Shown: positions 25,661 to 34,905, counted from the first letter of the stretch. The stretch is 64,000 nt of DNA from Neolewinella aurantiaca (GCF_008014675.1 NZ_VOXD01000032.1:1-64000); one strand, 5' to 3'. Translations and numbers: made by a program. The notes: generated from the letters alone by a model not told the origin.

Positions 25661-26338
25661 TCAACTGACGTGCAGGCCACATTCGTCTTTGTCCTTACCG
25701 GCCCAGCGGCCAGCCCTACCCTGCCCCGGGCGGGTACAGTGGTGGCAACCGATGGATCCGTAGCCTTTGGCTTCGAGCGGATGACGTGGTAGTTTGTCTT
25801 TTTCAAGGTAGTAAAGAAATTCACCTTCGGTGATGTCGATGAGCGGGTGAAAGTGGATAAGACCATCAACTTCTTCAAAAATCCGCATCGCCGCACGGTT
25901 CATGGTCTGGTAGCTGTGAACCCCCGACATCCAGACGGTGTGTACGTCTTTTACTGCCTTAAGGGGCATCACTTTATTGTAGTGGCAACACCGGGCGGGT
26001 TGGCTTTCCCACATTTCGGTATCGAGCGTTTGCTGGTGGCGGGTCTCATCGGGATGAATTTCAACGACCTCCAGCCCGGTCACTTCCGAGAGCGTGTCTT
26101 TGTAAGCCAGCGTTTCCGGAAAGTGATAACCGGTATTCAGCATGTGTACCTTCTGTGCAGCGTTGCCGCGGCTCACCAGGGTCAGCATCACAACAGACTT
26201 GGTACCGAAACTGCTCGTAAACAGCACCTGATTTACCGGAAAGTATTCATAGAGTCGCTTGATTCGTTCCTGAAAATCCAGCGGCTCGAATTCGGCATTC
26301 AAGGCCTCTATGTCTGCGTTTATGATGGTTTGGCTCAT
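25661..26338 (-). CDS. cysH: Assimilatory APS/PAPS reductase
   Basis: The 225-aa enzyme reduces activated sulfate to sulfite. Hallmarks are the P-loop-like SSFGTKSVVMLTLVS (PAPS reductase ATP-pyrophosphatase fold), HMLNTGYHFPET, the CC of ARCCHYNKVMPL, GVHSYQTMNRA, and GCHHCTRPGQ before the catalytic C-terminal ECGLH. The CC plus C-x-x-C set is the ligand pattern of a [4Fe-4S] cluster, so it fits the APS-reducing subtype. It lies between the siroheme genes and the FNR gene. No cysD/N is in this window. Confidence 0.93.
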   Translation of the reverse strand: MSQTIINADIEALNAEFEPLDFQERIKRLYEYFPVNQVLFTSSFGTKSVVMLTLVSRGNAAQKVHMLNTGYHFPETLAYKDTLSEVTGLEVVEIHPDETRHQQTLDTEMWESQPARCCHYNKVMPLKAVKDVHTVWMSGVHSYQTMNRAAMRIFEEVDGLIHFHPLIDITEGEFLYYLEKDKLPRHPLEAKGYGSIGCHHCTRPGQGRAGRWAGKDKDECGLHVS

Positions 26339-26398
26339 TGTTGGTTATTATTAAAACAGGACCTGAAAGAAAGCCCCTTTCGGTGTTCAAACATCACC

Positions 26399-27241
26399 TT
26401 ATCGTTCAGGCTCGTTATCCGGCGCACCTTCCAGGGGCGAGGCCGCAGGTGCACTGATGGTTGAAGAAGCAGTACGGTTAGCTGCCGCTTCTACCAGACA
26501 TTCTCCTTCGGGGCACCGGCAAGCCGGATTTGAGTCTTCGGTAGAAGCGAGTAAACTATTGGTCACCGCATTTAGTTGGCGCACCTTCGCCCGAAAATCT
26601 CCGGTTAGCCGGTCCCTGAACGTTTTCAGGTTGTCCAGCAGGTTACTGGTTTCGAGGTCTGGCAGCTCTGCTTCCAGAAACTGCCGGAACCGTTTGGCAA
26701 AGGTCGGGCTCTGTCCGTTGGTACTGATCGCGATCTTGAGCGGGCCACGGGTTACGATGCTACCGAGGTAGAAATCGCACAGGCTGGGAGTATCGGCAAT
26801 GTTCGTTAGCCGGCGGGCAGCTTTAGCCGAGGCGTGTACCGTCAGGTTCACTTCTTTGAGGTCGGTAGCGGCAATAACGAGGTCTGCGATTTCAACGTCT
26901 TTTGCTTTGAATCTCCGGGCGTACCAGATTACGGTACCGCCGGCGGCGGTGCGCCATTCCCCGGCTGGCGCTTCGTGGGTAAAGCGGGCAGCCGTGAGAA
27001 CATCGCCACCAAACCCTGCTTCGTCCAACGGGCTTTGCTCCTGCGTGCGCGCCTGCTTATCGTAGTTGTCCAGAAGACCCTTCAGTTCTTCTCCCATCCA
27101 TGGAGCGACAATGACCACCCGGGCGTTTGGGCTCGACTTGAGGATAAAGCTGAGTTTTTCTTCGCCCACCTCGCCCGCTCCGACCACCAGCAACTGGAGG
27201 CGGTCTAAACGAAAGAAAGCGGGGTATAGTGGATTGGTCAT
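26399..27241 (-). CDS. Precorrin-2 dehydrogenase / sirohydrochlorin ferrochelatase (Met8/CysG-N type)
   Basis: The 280-aa enzyme oxidises precorrin-2 with NAD+ and inserts Fe into sirohydrochlorin. NAD-binding GAGEVGEEKLSFIL is at residues 21-34, then VIVAP, ADLVIAATDLKEVNLTVHASAKA, LTNIADTPSLCDFYLGSIVTRGPLKIAISTNGQSPTFAKRFR (the catalytic Asp and the active-site signature), and a helical dimerisation domain. The last ~50 residues (after NAVTNS) are a low-complexity Ala/Ser/Pro/Glu tail with a dispersed-element copy in its codons. That tail is not part of the family. It makes siroheme cofactor for the sulfite reductase of the same operon. Confidence 0.9.
   Translation of the reverse strand: MTNPLYPAFFRLDRLQLLVVGAGEVGEEKLSFILKSSPNARVVIVAPWMGEELKGLLDNYDKQARTQEQSPLDEAGFGGDVLTAARFTHEAPAGEWRTAAGGTVIWYARRFKAKDVEIADLVIAATDLKEVNLTVHASAKAARRLTNIADTPSLCDFYLGSIVTRGPLKIAISTNGQSPTFAKRFRQFLEAELPDLETSNLLDNLKTFRDRLTGDFRAKVRQLNAVTNSLLASTEDSNPACRCPEGECLVEAAANRTASSTISAPAASPLEGAPDNEPER
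26436..26453 (+). repeat. Dispersed GGCGC-NNN-CGCAGGTGCA element, copy 6
   Basis: GGCGAGGCCGCAGGTGCA, one mismatch from the commonest form. It encodes part of the tail (SAPAASP) of the siroheme synthase. Confidence 0.75.
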
Positions 27242-27264
27242 AAAGGTTCTTGATTCTCGGTTTG

Positions 27265-28062
27265 CTACCGTGCGTTGGAAGTCGTTGCGAGTACCCTGGC
27301 TTTGAAGTCCGGGTGCTGAGAAACGGTCGCTCCCAAGACGATGATCCCCGGTCCTTTGTCACGTTCGGCGGCCACGCGGGGAGCAATGTCGTTTACGGTG
27401 CCCACCCAGGCGCGTTCGTTCGGGCGGCTACCGTTCTGGATTACCATCGCGGGAAGATCGCCTTTTCCTTCGGCATCCCAAAGCGCGCAGATCTGATCCA
27501 GACGACCAAGCCCCATCAAAATGATTACGGTAGCGTTGCTGCGCGGGGCCAAAAGTAAGTCATTACTCAGGCCTCCGTTACGTGTATGCGCCGTCAATAC
27601 CCAAAAACTGTCGGCATAGCCCCGGCTGGTGGGCGCAACGCCCTGCAGCTCGGGTAAACTGATACAGCTGCTGATTCCAGGCACCACCGTCACGTCCAGG
27701 CCCTCTGCTTCGGCGTAAGCTTTTTCTTCCTGACCACGACCAAAGATGAAAGGATCGCCTCCCTTAAGCCGGACGGCGTGCCCGTACTCGTAGGCCGAGG
27801 CAACCAACAACGCATTGATCTCGTCCTGCTTTTTGTAGTGGCACCCGGCCCGCTTACCAACGAAGATCCGGACACAGTGATCGGGGGTCTCCTCAAGCAA
27901 CTCATCCGAGCTCAGCGCGTCGTACAGGATCACATCTGCGGTTTGCAACGCCTTGAGGCCCTTGCGGGTGATCAGGTCGGGATCGCCGGGGCCGGCGCCT
28001 ACCAGGGTTACTTTTGGTTCGTTGGCCCGTTGGTTCATTGGTTCCTTGAGTTGTATAGCCAT
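27265..28062 (-). CDS. cobA: Uroporphyrinogen-III C-methyltransferase
   Basis: The 265-aa SUMT adds two methyl groups to uroporphyrinogen III to make precorrin-2, the step before the neighbouring ferrochelatase. Motifs are VTLVGAGPGDPDLITRKGL (SAM site), VIYDAL-type loop as VILYDALSSDELL, VGKRAGCHYKKQDEINALLV, VRLKGGDPFIFGRGQEEK, VVPGISSCISLPELQGVAPTSRGYADSFWVLTAH, and ATVIILMGLGRL. The ATG at 28062 fits. Its first 18 codons (EPMNQRANEP) come from an imperfect octamer repeat of the GAACCAAC type. A change of unit number there would shift the frame. Confidence 0.94.
   Translation of the reverse strand: MAIQLKEPMNQRANEPKVTLVGAGPGDPDLITRKGLKALQTADVILYDALSSDELLEETPDHCVRIFVGKRAGCHYKKQDEINALLVASAYEYGHAVRLKGGDPFIFGRGQEEKAYAEAEGLDVTVVPGISSCISLPELQGVAPTSRGYADSFWVLTAHTRNGGLSNDLLLAPRSNATVIILMGLGRLDQICALWDAEGKGDLPAMVIQNGSRPNERAWVGTVNDIAPRVAAERDKGPGIIVLGATVSQHPDFKARVLATTSNAR
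28015..28046. repeat. Imperfect octamer repeat inside the cobA 5' codons
   Basis: About four units related to TTGGTTCG, with GGCCC and ATT variants. It has the same unit as the array before batD. Confidence 0.8.
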
Positions 28063-28111
28063 TTGCTCTTGCTTTGTGGTGAAGGACGGTCGTGACGGCC
28101 CAACAGACCAA

Positions 28112-30232
28112 TTACGCTTTGTAGTATTCGCCCACAACGACTTTGTCCAGCTGGCTCTCCCGCTCCCGGATGGCTTTCGAGACAAAAGCCCGGGCATCAT
28201 TCAGGTACTCGGTAACGAACGCTACGGTAGGCTCCTGTTTCTTGATACGGAGTACGAATTCCTCGAAGGGCATCGCTTCGGAGAAACGGTCGCCGAAGAA
28301 CTCACTGAAATCGCGCAGGATGCCGATGTGGGTGTTACACTTTTTGTCTTCGGCCAGCATCAGGGCTTTAGCAGCCGTGATCATGGATGAGTAAGCGTGG
28401 TAGGCAGCATCCTTCTCGTGGCCAGCCTTGAGGGCTTCGCCGGCGGCGATAACTTTATTGGAGGCGTCGTTCAGAATGGCTCCGATCACATCGAGGCTCA
28501 CCCCGGCACATTCGCCTACACCAATCTCCTGGATGTACTCTTTGTCCTGGCCCCAGTCGTAGAACTCCTCCTCGGTGATGGTTTTTGCGTCGCCGAGTGG
28601 CTTGAGCACGTCGTAGAAGTAACGCTTGCCCTGGCGCACTACGTAGTCGTTGTAGTATTCGCCTTCGGTAGCGTTCGCTTTGTAGTCGTTGAACAGGTCG
28701 CGGATCACCTGCGGGATGCGGCGGGTGGGCACTTTGATTACTTTCTCGGCCACAAAACCACGGCCGTCGTCGGTGATACCTCCACCCACAACCACCTGCA
28801 TGGCCGGGGCGATCTTCTTCCCTACCCTGATGCTGGAACCGTGGAAACCGATGTTCGCCGCCATGTGCTGGCCACAGCCATTCATGCAGCCGCTGATTTT
28901 GATGCGCACGTCGTTTTCGGTAACCATCTCGGGGAACTCGTCACGGACGAGCTCCTCAAGAATAGTGGCTAAACCAGTCGAGTTGGTAACACCCAGTGCA
29001 CAGGTGTCGGTTCCAGGACAGGCGGTTATATCGGCGGTGGTATCATACCCCGGCAGGCCGAGGTTCAGGGCGTAAAGGCCGTTAAACAAATGCGGCAACG
29101 CACTGGGGGGAACGTATCGAAGAATCATTCCCTGTTGCACGCTCAGGCGAATATCGTCGCTGGCAAAATCTTTTACCAGGCCGGCCAGTAAGCGTGCTTG
29201 CTCTGCCTCCAGATTACCGAGTGGCACCCGGATCGCAACGGCGCGGTAGCCCCCCTGCTTTTGTTCGGATACGTTTGTTTTCAGCCATTCGGCGTACATG
29301 GCGGGATGCAGAGGTTCAACGGGCTCGAAAGTGTCGGCCGGAATATCTCCCAGGGACGGAGCGAAAGATTCATCTACCTCGAAGGTTTGGTGCTCGATGG
29401 CAACCATTTCTTCGTTCACGAGGGTCATGAACTGCTCCAGACCAAGGTCTTTCAGCAAGTACTTCATCCGGGCTTTCATCCGTTTTTCGCGCTCGCCGTA
29501 ACGGTCGAATACGCGGATAGAAGCTTCCATGAAAGGAATGATCCGGTTGGCTTCCAGAAACTCATAGGCCGTGGGGGCGATCATCGAAACGGCTCCGAGG
29601 CCTCCGGCGATTACCACCTTGAAGCCTTTAACACCGTCCCGAATGCGGGGGATGAAGCCAAAATCATGGAAATAAGTGAACGCAGAGTCCTCCTCACTGC
29701 TCGAAAAGGCAGGCTTTATTTTGCGGCCCATCTCCTGACAGATCGGGTTACGCAGAAAGAACTCATAAGAAGCCTGAACGTAAGGAGTTACATCGAACGG
29801 CTCTTTAGGATCAACGCCGGCAAGGGGACTGGCGGTGATGTTGCGCACGGTGTTGCCGCACGCTTCGCGGGCGGTCATACCGGCTGTTGCCAGGTCTTGC
29901 CACACCTTTACACTATCGTTCAGTTTAACGTAGTGCATCTGTATATTCTGACGGGTCGTGATGTGCAACCGGCCGTTGGTGTACTTCTCAGACATATCGG
30001 CTAAAGCAATCAATTGATCCGGCGTCAGGTGACCAAACGGAATTTTGGTACGAAACATATGCACCCCGTGCTGCCGCTGGCCGTACACCCCCCTGGTCAG
30101 GCGGTAGTGCTTGAAGCGGTCTTCATCTTCCTGCATCCGCTGGTAGGCATGGATGCGGTCAGAAAGTTCCTGAATATCGTCGCGGACAGGAGCGGCAAGG
30201 TGGTCCAGATTTAATTGTTCGGTAGTAGTCAT
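28112..30232 (-). CDS. Ferredoxin-dependent sulfite/nitrite reductase with C-terminal HEPN-like extension
   Basis: The 706-aa protein carries two ferredoxin-like half-domains (HGVHMFRTKIPFGHLTPDQLIALADM; GGYRAVAIRVPLGNLEAEQARLLAGLV) and the siroheme/[4Fe-4S] ligands TACPGTDTCALGV (Cys near 405 and 411) and SGCMNGCGQH (Cys near 447 and 451). Near residues 120-150, LHITTRQNIQMHYV and CGNTVRNITASP bind siroheme and substrate. From about 575 on there is a helical HEPN-like segment (AAYHAYSSMITAAKALMLAEDK) that the core family lacks but Bacteroidota members often have. ATG at 30232 replaces a longer, hydrophobic frame. Sulfite, not nitrite, is the likely substrate because cysH and FNR share the operon. 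Confidence 0.92.
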   Translation of the reverse strand: MTTTEQLNLDHLAAPVRDDIQELSDRIHAYQRMQEDEDRFKHYRLTRGVYGQRQHGVHMFRTKIPFGHLTPDQLIALADMSEKYTNGRLHITTRQNIQMHYVKLNDSVKVWQDLATAGMTAREACGNTVRNITASPLAGVDPKEPFDVTPYVQASYEFFLRNPICQEMGRKIKPAFSSSEEDSAFTYFHDFGFIPRIRDGVKGFKVVIAGGLGAVSMIAPTAYEFLEANRIIPFMEASIRVFDRYGEREKRMKARMKYLLKDLGLEQFMTLVNEEMVAIEHQTFEVDESFAPSLGDIPADTFEPVEPLHPAMYAEWLKTNVSEQKQGGYRAVAIRVPLGNLEAEQARLLAGLVKDFASDDIRLSVQQGMILRYVPPSALPHLFNGLYALNLGLPGYDTTADITACPGTDTCALGVTNSTGLATILEELVRDEFPEMVTENDVRIKISGCMNGCGQHMAANIGFHGSSIRVGKKIAPAMQVVVGGGITDDGRGFVAEKVIKVPTRRIPQVIRDLFNDYKANATEGEYYNDYVVRQGKRYFYDVLKPLGDAKTITEEEFYDWGQDKEYIQEIGVGECAGVSLDVIGAILNDASNKVIAAGEALKAGHEKDAAYHAYSSMITAAKALMLAEDKKCNTHIGILRDFSEFFGDRFSEAMPFEEFVLRIKKQEPTVAFVTEYLNDARAFVSKAIRERESQLDKVVVGEYYKA

Positions 30233-30338
30233 GTCCGAAAGTACCCGTCTGAAGCGGCTTAGTTTGAATAAAAACATGAACAAAACAACATATGAACGGA
30301 CAATGGTTAAGTACAACATTTTAAACAACAGCACTTTA

Positions 30339-30346
30339 CAAAAATA
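30339..30346 (-). promoter_or_regulatory. Candidate -7 element of the sulfate-reduction operon
   Basis: TATTTTTG on the minus strand (TAnnTTTG type) would give a leader of about 100 bases before the sulfite reductase ATG. No clear -33 TTTG is seen. About 15 bases further upstream is the inverted repeat TAAGA-A-TCTTA (30362-30372), a possible operator. Confidence 0.4.
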
Positions 30347-30434
30347 AAATTAAATCAACCATAAGAATCTTAACATATATTTATTTAAATAAATTAAATG
30401 ATTAGTGTTTTTGCTCAGTTTGGCTAAGCAGGAG

Positions 30435-30455
30435 GGCGCCGGCGCGCAGGTGCAA
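30435..30455 (+). repeat. Dispersed GGCGC-NNN-CGCAGGTGCA element, copy 7
   Basis: A slightly longer form, GGCGCCGGCGCGCAGGTGCAA, in the gap upstream of the membrane-protein gene. Apart from this and the sulfate-operon promoter the gap 30233-30710 holds nothing clear. Confidence 0.65.
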
Positions 30456-30710
30456 TACAGGGACGAATGAGCAAAGGAGGTTGGGAGGTGAAAAAAGCGG
30501 AATACCGGGCAACATCCGTAGCGGTTGCATCTTTGCCGAAAGAGCGCAAACGGAGAAAAGGCGCTTCCCGTGATAAATCAGCTAATGGAGAGTGCAACCG
30601 CCCGAAAAAGTAAGCTGTTGCGTTTTTTGCCTGTTCTTGCGGTAGAAAATAACAGCCGCATCAACGAAGGCCCGGATGAACCCTCCTTGCTTCAAGACCA
30701 TTATACCCCT

Positions 30711-31241
30711 ATGCCAACCGATCAACGCATTCTATTCCATCCAGGCCTCAACCCTCTTTGGGAGAGCATGGAACGCGACCGCCGTCAGCAACAATACGCA
30801 GCTATTGTGCTGATGCTTCTGTGCTTCGCATCGATTATCGTGGGAGCAACCTCGCAATACCTGGGCTGGGCTTTGCTTGGCGGATTCGGTGCCGCCGGAG
30901 CTCTGTGGTGGCTGCTCCGCATCGTGACCGAGCAGCCCCTGGCCTACTGGCGAAGACTGCTCACCGAACATCCGGAGTCTGTTGTCTGGGTCTACGGATT
31001 GGTGACGGAGCGGATGCCCTTTGGCTTCAAAACCGTTGCCATCGGCACGCTCCACCTTGTGGGTTCTGACGGCGAAATCCACACCTTCGGGATGAAGCCC
31101 ACCGAACTGAAACTGGTTACCAAAACGCTCAACCGTGTACTTCCTCACGCTGAATTCGGCTACTCCGCCGAGCGGGAACTCAGGTACCGGGGTGAGGTGA
31201 CCGACTTCAAAGGTCGGGACCAGTTCAATCAGATCAAATGA
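30711..31241 (+). CDS. Small membrane protein of unknown function
   Basis: The ATG at 30711 gives 176 residues (an in-frame ATG at 30585 would add 42). Two adjacent membrane helices lie near residues 28-72 (YAAIVLMLLCFASIIVG, GWALLGGFGAAGALWWLLR), then a soluble domain of short beta-strands (VVWVYGLVTERMPFGFKTVAIGTLHLVGSDGEIHTFGMKPTELKLV), which is PH-like in pattern. The family is not recognised. Inner membrane with both ends in the cytosol is likely from the charge pattern. Followed by another hypothetical on the same strand after 70 bases. Confidence 0.55.
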   Translation: MPTDQRILFHPGLNPLWESMERDRRQQQYAAIVLMLLCFASIIVGATSQYLGWALLGGFGAAGALWWLLRIVTEQPLAYWRRLLTEHPESVVWVYGLVTERMPFGFKTVAIGTLHLVGSDGEIHTFGMKPTELKLVTKTLNRVLPHAEFGYSAERELRYRGEVTDFKGRDQFNQIK

Positions 31242-31311
31242 TTGTCTTTTACCCCGCCGGTTGCCGGTAACCGTTCTCCTTCAGCCTTGATTATTCTTTA
31301 ATGCTCCGCCT

Positions 31312-31899
31312 ATGACCTTCTGGGACCAGATCAAAAAAATATTTGCCGAGGCCGACAGTTCTTCACCTTCTTCCCCCACCATCCATGAACTCATACAACG
31401 AAGCGAAGAAGACCTTGCCGCTTACGGGTACTGGAAATCGACTGCAGCCCCACGCCGGCTGCTCGACTGGCTCAGTACCCAGTACACCCGGAGTAAAGAC
31501 GGACTGACGACCGATAATACCATCGGCTTTCTCGACACCCAAAGCTCTAAGGGTTTTGTGATGTACTTCCGGGAGATGAACTACAACAGGGAAGAAATAA
31601 CTCACTTTTTCCACTACCTCAAAGAACGGGTACTTACCCTCAACTACCGTTCCGATATATCCGACCGACGCATCTTCCCCCGCAACGATTGGATCGAGAC
31701 CCAGGAGCGCCATTATCTTAAACCTAATACGACCTTTAGTGAGGTGAAGATGGACCAGGCCTTTGGCAACATCATGATCGAGTTTGAGCTGCGCAACGAA
31801 CTTCCGCATAACCTCCGCCTGAGAGCTACCGTTTACAACGACGCGCTCTACGAAGCCGGCGGCAGCTTCGGCGGTCTGGTTATGGCGCTCACTGCGTAG
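31312..31899 (+). CDS. Conserved-looking cytosolic protein of unknown function
   Basis: The 195-aa protein has no signal or membrane segment. Visible pieces are the N-terminal MTFWDQIKKIFAEADS, a Ser-rich linker, IHELIQRSEEDLAAYGYWKSTAAPRRLLDWLSTQY, GFVMYFREMNYNREEITHFFHYLKERVLTLNYR, and FGNIMIEFELRNELPHNLRLRATVYNDALY. The regular strand-turn pattern and codon use support a real gene; I do not recognise the family. The stop is 26 bases before a dispersed element and the gap before the symporter. Confidence 0.6.
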   Translation: MTFWDQIKKIFAEADSSSPSSPTIHELIQRSEEDLAAYGYWKSTAAPRRLLDWLSTQYTRSKDGLTTDNTIGFLDTQSSKGFVMYFREMNYNREEITHFFHYLKERVLTLNYRSDISDRRIFPRNDWIETQERHYLKPNTTFSEVKMDQAFGNIMIEFELRNELPHNLRLRATVYNDALYEAGGSFGGLVMALTA

Positions 31900-31924
31900 C
31901 AAGCCCTGGCCTCTTACCTCACGC

Positions 31925-31942
31925 TGCACCTGCGTCAGCGCC
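31925..31942 (-). repeat. Dispersed GGCGC-NNN-CGCAGGTGCA element, copy 8
   Basis: Complement reads GGCGCTGACGCAGGTGCA, identical to copy 9 at 38013, in an intergenic gap between convergent genes. Confidence 0.8.
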
Positions 31943-32055
31943 GACTCCACACCGGCAAATGAGATTATTCTCTTCACAAAAAGACAGCATCCAGGCCACC
32001 GTAAGTAGATCTGGATGCTGAATATATGCTTTCTGAGTCGTCGAAAATTGACTCG

Positions 32056-33918
32056 TTAAGCGAGGAACCCGTAAATGAGGGCCAGGATAAGCAGCACCGC
32101 AAGTGCTGAAATATTGAAGCCCATCCGGGTACGGAAGAGCGAAGGCTCCAGATCGATTGCCTTATGATCGTCTTCCTGCTTATCGGTATAAATCAGGGCC
32201 AGCACGGCGACCGAGAGAACGGCGAAGAGGTACACCGCCCAGTCTGGAACACCCGGTACTGGCTGTACGAATAACCGAATGGCCGTACATACACCAATAA
32301 CGATCACGAGCACCGCAATACCATTCCGGATACTCATATCCTTTACGATAGCTGCCGACGATACAGTAGGGGAAGAAGCCTCTTCCGATGCGTTGCTGAG
32401 CGTTTGGTTGAGCGCCGGATCAGCTGCTTTTTTGCTGGTCACACCGCTGAGTACGATCATCAGCGCACTGGAGATGAGGAACATCAGCGCCATCCGGTCA
32501 AGGAAAGCCAGGTCTGGCAGGATGAACTTGAACAGCAGCGAAAGCGGGACACCCAGCAGAATAACCACCAGTGCAGCGCGGGCAGTACCACGACGGTAGA
32601 ACATACCGAAAATGAATACGACCAGAACCCCCGGGCTAAGGAACCCGGTATACTCCTGGATCACCTGAAAAACCTGATCTGCCGCAGCCAGAGCCGGAGC
32701 CACGATGGCTCCGATGATCAGAGCCGATGCCGCTGCGATCTGTCCCATTTTAACTTGCCGTTTCTGGCTGGCCGCAGGGTTGATGAATTTGTTGTAGATA
32801 TCAATCGTGAAGATCGTGGAAGCACTATTTACCATCGAACTTACAGAAGAGCCGATTGCGGCCACCAGAGCCGCAAAGGTGAGCCCTCTGAATCCGACTC
32901 CTACGTAGTTACCGAGAACCCAGGGAAAGACCTGATCTGCCTTCTCGATGTCTACGTTAATTCCCTTTTCGGTAAGCAGGTAGAAAGCTGCAATACCGGG
33001 AAGCACCGCGAAGAACGGAATAAACAGTTTCATGAAAGCAGCAAAGGCGATACCTTTTTGCGCTTCCGGCAGGCTTTTTGCCGCCAGCGCACGCTGGATG
33101 ATGTACTGATTGAAGCCCCAGTAATAAGTATTCACAATCCACATTCCACCAAGAAGGAGTGCCATACCAGGAAGAAGGTTAAAGCTCGAACGTTCCTCGC
33201 CGGTCGCAGTATCCCGGAAAGTATCGGACGGCTCAAACAGCATTTCGAAGTGGCCAGGCAGGACATTGTAAAGTTCTGTAACCCCTCCTATGACGCTGCC
33301 TTTGCCCACAAAACTGAGGATACCCCACGCCGCGATCGTTCCACCAAGCAGCAGGACAACAACCTGGACGACGTCGGTCCAGACGACCGCTTTGAGCCCC
33401 CCAAAAATCGAGAAACAGGCAGAATAAATGACCAACCCGATGATGCCTATATACAAGGGAACATCCAGCAATTGCTCGATCGCCAGAGCTCCGAGGTACA
33501 GGACCGTGGAAATATTCACGAAAACGAACAGCGCAATCCACATCACCGACATAATCGTACGTACCGTACCATCATAGCGTTCCTCGAGGAACTGAGGCAT
33601 CGTATAAATTTCCTTTTTCAGAAAGACCGGCAGCAGGAATTTAGCAACGATGATGAGTGTAATAGCAGCCATTAACTCGTAGGTGGCAATGGCGAGCCCC
33701 AGTTCAAAACCGGAACCGTTCATTCCGATGATCTGCTCCGCGGAGATGTTAGACGCGATGAGTGAGCCACCTACCGCCCACCAGGGCAGGCTGCGGCCGG
33801 CCAGAAAGTAATCACTGGCCGTAGCGGACTTATCCCGGTTCGATATCCAAATACCGAAAATGATTACAGCGACGATATAAACGCCGAAAATGGTTAGGTC
33901 TAAACCTTCTAATTGCAT
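32056..33918 (-). CDS. Sodium:solute symporter (SSS family, SGLT-like)
   Basis: The 620-aa protein has about 14 membrane helices. The N-terminus (DLTIFGVYIVAVIIFGIWIS) and SDYFLAGRSLPWWAVGGSLIASNISAEQIIGMNGSGFELGLAIATYELMAAI match SGLT-like transporters, as do TMPQFLEERYDGTVRT and ISTVLYLGALAIE. Near the middle, GGMWIVNTYYWGFNQYIIQRALAAKSLPEAQKG is the sugar-binding stretch of this group. The last ~100 residues have two more helices separated by a Ser/Thr/Ala linker. It likely imports a sugar, polyol or related solute with Na+. No catabolic genes adjoin it, so the substrate is open. Confidence 0.92.
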   Translation of the reverse strand: MQLEGLDLTIFGVYIVAVIIFGIWISNRDKSATASDYFLAGRSLPWWAVGGSLIASNISAEQIIGMNGSGFELGLAIATYELMAAITLIIVAKFLLPVFLKKEIYTMPQFLEERYDGTVRTIMSVMWIALFVFVNISTVLYLGALAIEQLLDVPLYIGIIGLVIYSACFSIFGGLKAVVWTDVVQVVVLLLGGTIAAWGILSFVGKGSVIGGVTELYNVLPGHFEMLFEPSDTFRDTATGEERSSFNLLPGMALLLGGMWIVNTYYWGFNQYIIQRALAAKSLPEAQKGIAFAAFMKLFIPFFAVLPGIAAFYLLTEKGINVDIEKADQVFPWVLGNYVGVGFRGLTFAALVAAIGSSVSSMVNSASTIFTIDIYNKFINPAASQKRQVKMGQIAAASALIIGAIVAPALAAADQVFQVIQEYTGFLSPGVLVVFIFGMFYRRGTARAALVVILLGVPLSLLFKFILPDLAFLDRMALMFLISSALMIVLSGVTSKKAADPALNQTLSNASEEASSPTVSSAAIVKDMSIRNGIAVLVIVIGVCTAIRLFVQPVPGVPDWAVYLFAVLSVAVLALIYTDKQEDDHKAIDLEPSLFRTRMGFNISALAVLLILALIYGFLA

Positions 33919-34240
33919 GATCCCTAAATATGATAGGTGAAAAAAGTATGCCCAAAGTCACCCTACCGGACATTTCTGATGGTCTCTTCGCTGAGCCGGA
34001 AACCGGCCATGAAGTATTGTGGTGCCCCCCCCCTGCCGGAAAGACTGGAAGGTAGGGTCGTTCAAATATGTCTGACAATGTGCTGAAAGCACTAAAAGCG
34101 AGGCAATATAGTGGATTGAAACATAAGCACAGCGATCAGTTCGTGTAAAATGACCACTAAGCACCATTCATTTACGGTCAGATGAACAAAAGTTACCTGC
34201 TTTTGATCAGAATTAGCCTCTTAATCCCCAACGACCTGGC

Positions 34241-34822
34241 TCAGTAAACCCTCCGGGTTCCGGTTTGCATCAAGCCTTCCACAGCCTCAAAAATACGTTC
34301 CGGCTTCTGAGGTCGCCAGGCAAGATTATTGAACTGCTCTCCGTAGGCGAGATAATTATCCAACCTGGTTTGGGTGAGTTCATCCATCACATGATCGTGA
34401 GAATTGAGCAACGCAATCCACCCACCATCTTCAGTTATTTCTTCCACCCATTCCTCGTAGTAGTCGGTATCTCCGCCGTGGAAATTCAGAACGCCCTCCA
34501 TGATGATGATGAAGTAACGAATTCCGTTGCCGATGAGCTGGTCTGTAAACTCACGCTTCAGGTGCATCACATCATTATGCACGGCATCGTTCCACTCCCC
34601 TATCATTTCAATGATGACGTAGTGCTCGTCGTAGTCCGTAAACAATTGTTTCAGGTACAGGGTCTCGGCTCCGAATTCATCCCATTGAGGATGAAGGAGG
34701 TAATTGTACACCTTGTTGGTGTAGCCGAATTCGGAATATTCGCGGCCGTAAAAAGGGGAGTAGTTATCATTTTCGGCGCGGTACTTTTCGCGCCAGCCGA
34801 AGTGGGGTTCAATATCGTGCAC
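34241..34822 (-). CDS. Conserved-looking cytosolic protein of unknown function, bestrophin neighbour
   Basis: The 193-aa acidic protein has no membrane segment. Recognisable stretches are MHDIEPHFGWREKYRAENDNYSPFYGREYSEFGYTNKVYNYLLHPQWDEFGAETLYLKQLFTDYDEHYVIIEMIGEWNDAVHNDVMHLKRE. The regular alternation of aromatic and charged residues and the length of the open frame support a gene. The pattern recalls Bacteroidota proteins of unknown function found near bestrophins. It follows the bestrophin gene after 83 bases on the same strand, so they may be co-transcribed. The gap 33919-34240 on its downstream side shows no gene; it has a run of C around 34026. Confidence 0.6.
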   Translation of the reverse strand: MHDIEPHFGWREKYRAENDNYSPFYGREYSEFGYTNKVYNYLLHPQWDEFGAETLYLKQLFTDYDEHYVIIEMIGEWNDAVHNDVMHLKREFTDQLIGNGIRYFIIIMEGVLNFHGGDTDYYEEWVEEITEDGGWIALLNSHDHVMDELTQTRLDNYLAYGEQFNNLAWRPQKPERIFEAVEGLMQTGTRRVY

Positions 34823-34905
34823 AGGCTTTATCGATTTGTTCTTTAATCGGTTCGCTTCTAAAACGCCTGCCTTTACAAACAGTGCGGTTAGCGTTCAGAT
34901 AGCCA

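Noticed and set aside
26339-26398. Riboswitch upstream of the sulfur and siroheme genes
   Set aside because: No SAM, cobalamin or other known conserved core could be recognised in the short gaps or the operon leader.
32404-33675. 423-residue plus-strand frame opposite the SSS symporter
   Set aside because: Composition (many Asp, Arg, His) is the shadow of a membrane-protein gene, with no signal or domain.
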